DNA of 64,000 bases, taken from positions 359,065 to 423,064 of the forward strand of contig NMRA01000348.1 in assembly GCA_002633005.1 (NCBI GenBank). Reading direction: 5' to 3'. This document shows, one piece after another, positions 60,401-64,000 of this stretch. This DNA is from Phoronis australis (lineage: Eukaryota; Phoronida; Phoronidae). The notes beneath the pieces are model-generated. The model saw only the letters and a program-made list of their open reading frames with translations, ran no database searches and was not told the origin of the DNA. The position numbers and the translations under genes are program-made. The first letter of the stretch is position 1, and every line of letters starts with the position of its first letter.

Positions 60401-63030
60401 GAAATAAACAGACAGCGAAGATCTAATTGCTTTTAAGTGGCCTAAAGGAAAAATTAATTCACAACGTGAGGCCCGTGTTCATTCTATTCCCCCTTAGTCC
60501 ATCTATACCTGAACAGAATGTACCGTTCCCCGTTTAACCATTTCGACATTTGTACGAGTAGCCCCTATCAGTGTCCTCACATAGAGCATCAGGGTTGCAG
60601 TTGTAGAGGTCATTCGAACACTCATCAACATCTTGAAGTACATGCACATACTGTGTGGTGGTTTTACATGGAGCAAGCTAGTCACTCATACCTATGAACC
60701 GTCGTTCATTTCTTCTTAGCCCGTGGTAATCAACGCGTCTGACAGTTGATCGCCGTTACCAGATTGTTGACATCTACATGTAAGTTAACGATTGCATCAA
60801 GAATCTCTCCAGGGACTAACAGTGGTCACTTAAAGAAAACCTGGTCTCTTGGAAGGAGGCTTCGTACCATACTGTAGGCAGAATTTATCGAATTTTTGTC
60901 GTGCCCAGTTCGTTCAGATTTTGTTCGCTTTACCTGGATACATGTAGATCCAAACCTAGAAGCGGATAGGCCGGGTCCGTTCACTTGTTCTAAACACCTC
61001 AAAGTGAGTGGGACATGGTATGAGGTATTGGTGGTCACCGTATACAAGACATGTTTTAAATACGTCCAGTAAGAAATAGAATGGTCAATAAAACAAAACC
61101 AGTAAGATAACATTGATTATGTTCGCACAATAATTACTGAAGACATTGTTGAAGCGGTGTATACACTTGAACAGGAACACGAAGAATGCATACAGACGAC
61201 AGTCACAGTCAACTTACTCTGACATTGCAAAGGCAAACCATTCCACGTTGCATTAGATAAACATGTCAGCGTTGCTTCTCCTGACTTTTGTTCGTAGCCA
61301 GTCTTGCAACTGTACGCCAGAACATAGCCGTACGTGAAAGATGACCCAGTCCTAACCGCATTTACGTCTTCGGCACGTGGTTTCGAGCAATTTATACCTG
61401 GAAATAGACATTGAGTGATTGGAGAATATATTACCTCTACCTTATGGGGCAGGGTCGTAACTGTAATGTATAAAATGAGAGTTTTCATTGAGCATTCAGT
61501 CGTATGCCAACTCAAGGGTATTTAGATGTACCTGCAGTGAGGGAGTTCCCAACATATGTGACCATCACTCGTCGATTTCCAATAACCACATACGGGTTGA
61601 TTACGGAGGTGGCGTCTACGGCTTGGACCGTGGCTTTCATTTTTTCATGGACTGTTAAGTTGCCAGTCAGCAATAGTTGTAGATAAACAATAACAGATCC
61701 GTTCCTAAACAGAAATGACACTGTTTCATTAGTCTAGAACACTACACTAAGACAATGAACTATTTTCCAAAACATAAATGCATCTCAGTACTATAGTCTT
61801 CTCCCGCTTTTTGGTGAAGTCACGAACCAAAATAATCTGATGCAACTAGGAAATGCCTTTGTTTAATGCTATGCTGAAGACAATCATGGTAGCAGAATAT
61901 TCACGCAAGATAAATATTCTTACCGCAACTGAGTGATTCTGACGTCCTTGAAATGTTCAATGGCTTCACTGTATCGTTGATTGAGCTAGAACATAAATAT
62001 ATACCAGTAAAGTCATCCTATTAAAATTCATCTAAAATGTTAAAAACGCCGCATCGCGTATTAGCGCCGGTCCAGCTCCGGTCTTGAATAAATGGAGAGT
62101 AAAACCCTCATTGAAAAATTAGCCCCGCCCTCTAAATGAGCGAGGTCTACACCTGTTTGCAATTCATCGTTTTACTAGATGGTCTAGAGACTACTGTTAC
62201 TAAATGTAAGTCGAAATAACTGGTGGAAATTAACTAATTTATGCTGTACATGTACAAGTATTAAAATAATAATTGACTTAAAGCCTATCCTGAACGGGAA
62301 CACCTGTAAATTTGGTCCCTACAGTGTCTTGAGAGCATCGCGCTGAGGGCACCAGTGCCATAAATTGCCAAATGTAACGGGCTGTTAGGCGTAATGGCTT
62401 GCTTTTGTTAGTGAACTCGCATTTTCTTATTTTACTAAAGATTAGCTAGGACTACTACTGTAACTGATAAGCCCGATACATTTATAATAACAAAATTCTG
62501 TTGTAGTAATTGTTGGTTTAAAAAAACGTGAAAAACGTGCAACACGTGTAGAAACCGGACCAGAAATCGTCTGTCTAGTTAAAGTTGTCAAGTGAAACGA
62601 AAACTGTTCAAAACACGTTGCAAAAACTTATGAAGCATCCGATGCTCTCCATAACAACTTTCAACAGTAAGTGAGCGCCGTTCTCGCAATATTGGCCTTG
62701 TTGAAAGAGCGCCGGTTTGGAATAAGCGTCGGCTGAAAAAAGGCTTCGAAGAAATAAACGTCCGAGAACAATTACGCAAAGCTACGGTATAGCTTTTTCA
62801 GTGACTCACAGTTAAAGTCGTAAACAAAGTGAGCGTTCAATATGGAATCTTTGTAAAGTGAATTCTCTTAGTAACTGGAGGCTCACGACGGTGTGCGACA
62901 ACATACAAAGTACTCACTGCCGTGTAAAGGTCTTTCAAAAGCAGCTGAGTTACAGGGTCCGCGAGGTTCTTGTAGTTTTCTTGATACTCCAAAAACAGTC
63001 CCATCGTAATATTGACGTAAGAGGTCATTC
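57243..63030 (-). CDS. Gene 2: SEA-sushi-(EGF)-transmembrane protein, span including introns; 5' end beyond window
   Basis: Seven exons at 62918-63030, 61924-61985, 61532-61704, 61218-61397, 60509-60631, 57839-57989 and 57243-57483, all consistent in phase. They encode a SEA domain (three exons), a sushi domain, a calcium-binding-EGF-like exon, a transmembrane helix and a 79-residue cytoplasmic tail with a stop. The first exon shown has an acceptor, so more protein lies beyond the right edge. It is a type I membrane protein of the mucin/adhesion kind by architecture. The EGF exon is damaged by an in-frame stop; skipping it preserves frame. The SEA and Thr/Cys-rich style match the C-terminal side of gene 1, so the two may be tandem relatives (inference). 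Confidence 0.85.
57839..57989 (-). CDS. Gene 2 exon f: transmembrane segment
   Basis: 151 nt, phase 1 to 2. QPSTKSHFADLMGG, then ISPVLGILIVLVTVIGVCLC followed by basic RKRKS, a type I stop-transfer sequence. Phase fits both after exon e and directly after exon d. Confidence 0.85.
58267..59577 (+). repeat. 433-bp tandem repeat (about 3 units) with hairpin end
   Basis: ATGACCTTT landmarks fall at 58407, 58840 and 59273 (spacing 433 and 433); AATGACCCC landmarks at 58579 and 59012 (433). A palindrome ATTGTCAC/GTGACAAT opens the block at 58267. It closes with (AATAAG)n at 59427-59462 and two tandem copies of a hairpin tail, ACTCTGCGC-TTACAC-GCGCAGAGT. It lies in the intron between gene 2 exons e and f. 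Confidence 0.85.
59625..59707 (-). mobile_element. tRNA-derived SINE
   Basis: On the minus strand GTGGCTCAGTGGACTAGAGC (A box) precedes GGATTCGAATC (B box). In the gene 2 intron, about 50 bp from the hairpin repeat. Confidence 0.65.
60509..60631 (-). pseudogene. Gene 2 exon e: calcium-binding EGF exon with in-frame stop
   Basis: 123 nt, symmetrical phase 1-1 with intact splice sites. VDECSNDLYNCNPDALCED is a clear cbEGF start, but Cys4 reads as Tyr (GYSYKCRNG) and the Tyr/Phe expected after CRNG is TAA. After the stop the frame still reads TGNGTFCS, the normal EGF ending. It is either a decaying exon normally skipped, or a poison or isoform-switch exon giving a soluble truncated product. A base error in the assembly is also possible. 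Confidence 0.8.
61218..61397 (-). CDS. Gene 2 exon d: sushi (CCP) domain
   Basis: 180 nt, symmetrical phase 1-1 as usual for sushi exons. GINCSKPRAEDVNAVRTG, YGYVLAYSCKTGYEQKSG, LTCLSNATWNGLPLQC: the four cysteines, the W and the y-C-x-GY motif are all present. Confidence 0.95.
61532..61704 (-). CDS. Gene 2 exon c: SEA domain C-terminal part
   Basis: 173 nt, phase 2 to 1. NGSVIVYLQLLLTGN carries the G-SVIV self-cleavage motif; the rest runs to MVTYVGNSLTAG, joining in frame to the sushi exon. Confidence 0.85.
61924..61985 (-). CDS. Gene 2 exon b: SEA domain middle part
   Basis: 62 nt, phase 0 to 2. LNQRYSEAIEHFKDVRITQL: the Y-x-F-x-v-I-x-L strand preceding the cleavage turn. Too short for an ORF scan; fixed by phase on both sides. 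Confidence 0.8.
62355..62452 (-). repeat. Dispersed repeat, copy B (compact)
   Basis: The reverse complement aligns with both halves of 37048-37320, without the intervening segment. It lies in a gene 2 intron. Confidence 0.7.
62918..63030 (-). CDS. Gene 2 exon a: SEA domain N-terminal part
   Basis: 113 nt, phase 1 to 0. YVNITMGLFLEYQENYKNLA then QLLLKDLYTA: strand 1 and helix 1 of a SEA domain. Acceptor CTTTTAG, donor GTGAGT. Confidence 0.85.
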
Positions 63031-63174
63031 CTAAAAGCATCGTGACAATTGATGAATGCCATTCCATGATAGCGTCAATTAAAAGTGGCAAGGTGATGTT
63101 GGCATACTTGAATCAAATTTTGTATACAAGTGTCTCGGTTAGATCTGGCAAAAACTGGAAATTATTTTTAAAAA

Positions 63175-63223
63175 CAATAGGTGGTGCATTCATTGTTAAG
63201 TGTGGTCTTCACGCCACCTATTG
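63175..63223. repeat. Short inverted repeat
   Basis: CAATAGGTGGTG and CGCCACCTATTG pair 11 of 12 around a 25-bp spacer. It may be a MITE remnant or an SVA-free hairpin. Confidence 0.6.
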
Positions 63224-63262
63224 GCCGAATCACGTGACCTAACGAACGTGAGTCTGGTAAGA

Positions 63263-63341
63263 TTTGTGCCGCCGACCTGGACTCGAAACCAGGACCTTTC
63301 TGTTAACCATGCAGCAGTTCTAGCCACTGAGCCAGACCTAA
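63263..63341 (-). mobile_element. tRNA-derived SINE
   Basis: Minus strand TGGCTCAGTGGCTAGAAC (A box) and GGTTTCGAGTCC (B box). Similar head to the 59625 copy. Confidence 0.65.
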
Positions 63342-63640
63342 AAATGTTTCTTATCTACATGTAACTTTCTGAGCCGGTGTAATATTAATGGTAATATCGG
63401 CATATCTTAGAAGCCACGTAGGAAATATTTGTTTTCTTCTAAAGGATGTTGCAACGCTGGATGATAATTTGTTAGTTCTTGCTTTTCACCGTGCAGTTGT
63501 CACCATAGCTTAATTTTTTTCCTGAGTCTCGTTTTCATTTATTTTTATGCTTCTACAATTTAGATTTTTATACTGAAATCCTAAAAAAGTGTTCCGAGAA
63601 ACGCAGGTCCGATACGTTCGATACTCTGTCTGGTCTGGGG

Positions 63641-63715
63641 GAAATGGTGTGTTTCAGTGGTTTGAGCTGTGGACTCCGGCGGTTTGGCGACCGGGGTTCA
63701 AAACTTGGCTTCACT
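63641..63715 (+). mobile_element. tRNA-derived SINE
   Basis: TCAGTGGTTTGAGCTGTGGA (A box) and GGGGTTCAAAACTTGG (B box). Plus-strand copy, diverged. Confidence 0.55.
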
Positions 63716-64000
63716 GTCTGACCATCGAGCATTGCACAAAGGAGTCTCCTACTCCCCGAAGCTCCGCCTTGCTAGTAAATATATACGAGAGAATTAATGA
63801 GAATCCCTGACATCATGCGAAATCGCTTCCCGCTGTCTGATTGCAGTGGCAGGCTGGCTATATGAACGTCCGTAAATGTGTGAACTCGAACTCTAAATAA
63901 TAAGCACCATTTTATTTTTCAAATTTCAAGCGTTATAGTGCTGTTAATTTCCGCTCAACAGCCTTTGGTTTTACACTCAAACCTTATTTCTGCCCAAAAC

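Overview
The window is animal genomic DNA: AT-rich, with short exons bounded by GT-AG (and some GC-AG) introns, microsatellites, MITEs and tRNA-derived SINE-like copies. No bacterial, plasmid or phage organisation is visible. The domain mix (REJ, SEA, WAP, IPT-like, sushi, calcium-binding EGF) and the very frequent palindrome TACATGTA suggest a marine invertebrate. I cannot name the phylum with confidence; a cnidarian or another early-diverging or lophotrochozoan lineage fits best. All convincing protein-coding exons lie on the minus strand.

Gene 1 (43661 down to the left edge) is one very large secreted or membrane-anchored mosaic protein. I reconstructed 43 exons, about 2,670 residues inside the window. 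Splice phases agree at nearly every junction, and this is the main evidence that they form one gene. From the N terminus the protein has: a signal peptide and a proline-rich repeat exon; four cysteine modules of exactly 43 codons plus a fifth half-module; a WAP-type four-disulfide core; a unique region; a 15-residue G/Q/K/P repeat ending in an RRKR furin-type site; repeats of a type I associate with giant bacterial surface proteins (NDAP, WxxxxNPYSW and AWD motifs); Cys-rich tenascin-like CGVCGG repeats; two IPT/TIG-like segments; a full REJ region as in polycystin-1 and sea-urchin egg-jelly receptors; a GAIN-like region with a second RRKR site; a Thr-rich linker; and a SEA domain with a GSIVV self-cleavage site. 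The gene continues past position 56.

Gene 2 (63030 down to 57243, beginning beyond the right edge) encodes the C-terminal part of a SEA-sushi-EGF-transmembrane protein. Its EGF exon has an in-frame stop and a lost cysteine, and skipping that exon keeps the frame. Gene 3 (about 54743 to 53587) is a small two-exon gene ending in a C-terminal membrane segment; I do not recognise it.

The space between genes 1 and 3 (43.7-53.5 kb) and the introns hold repeats: a 3 x 150 bp higher-order tandem repeat with CCACTAGGNGGC-type motifs in intron 13, a CA microsatellite touching the donor of exon 12, a 433-bp tandem ATGACC repeat with an (AATAAG)n and hairpin end and an inverted relative 4 kb away, fold-back and hAT-like MITEs, a LINE reverse-transcriptase relic and four tRNA-derived SINE-like copies.
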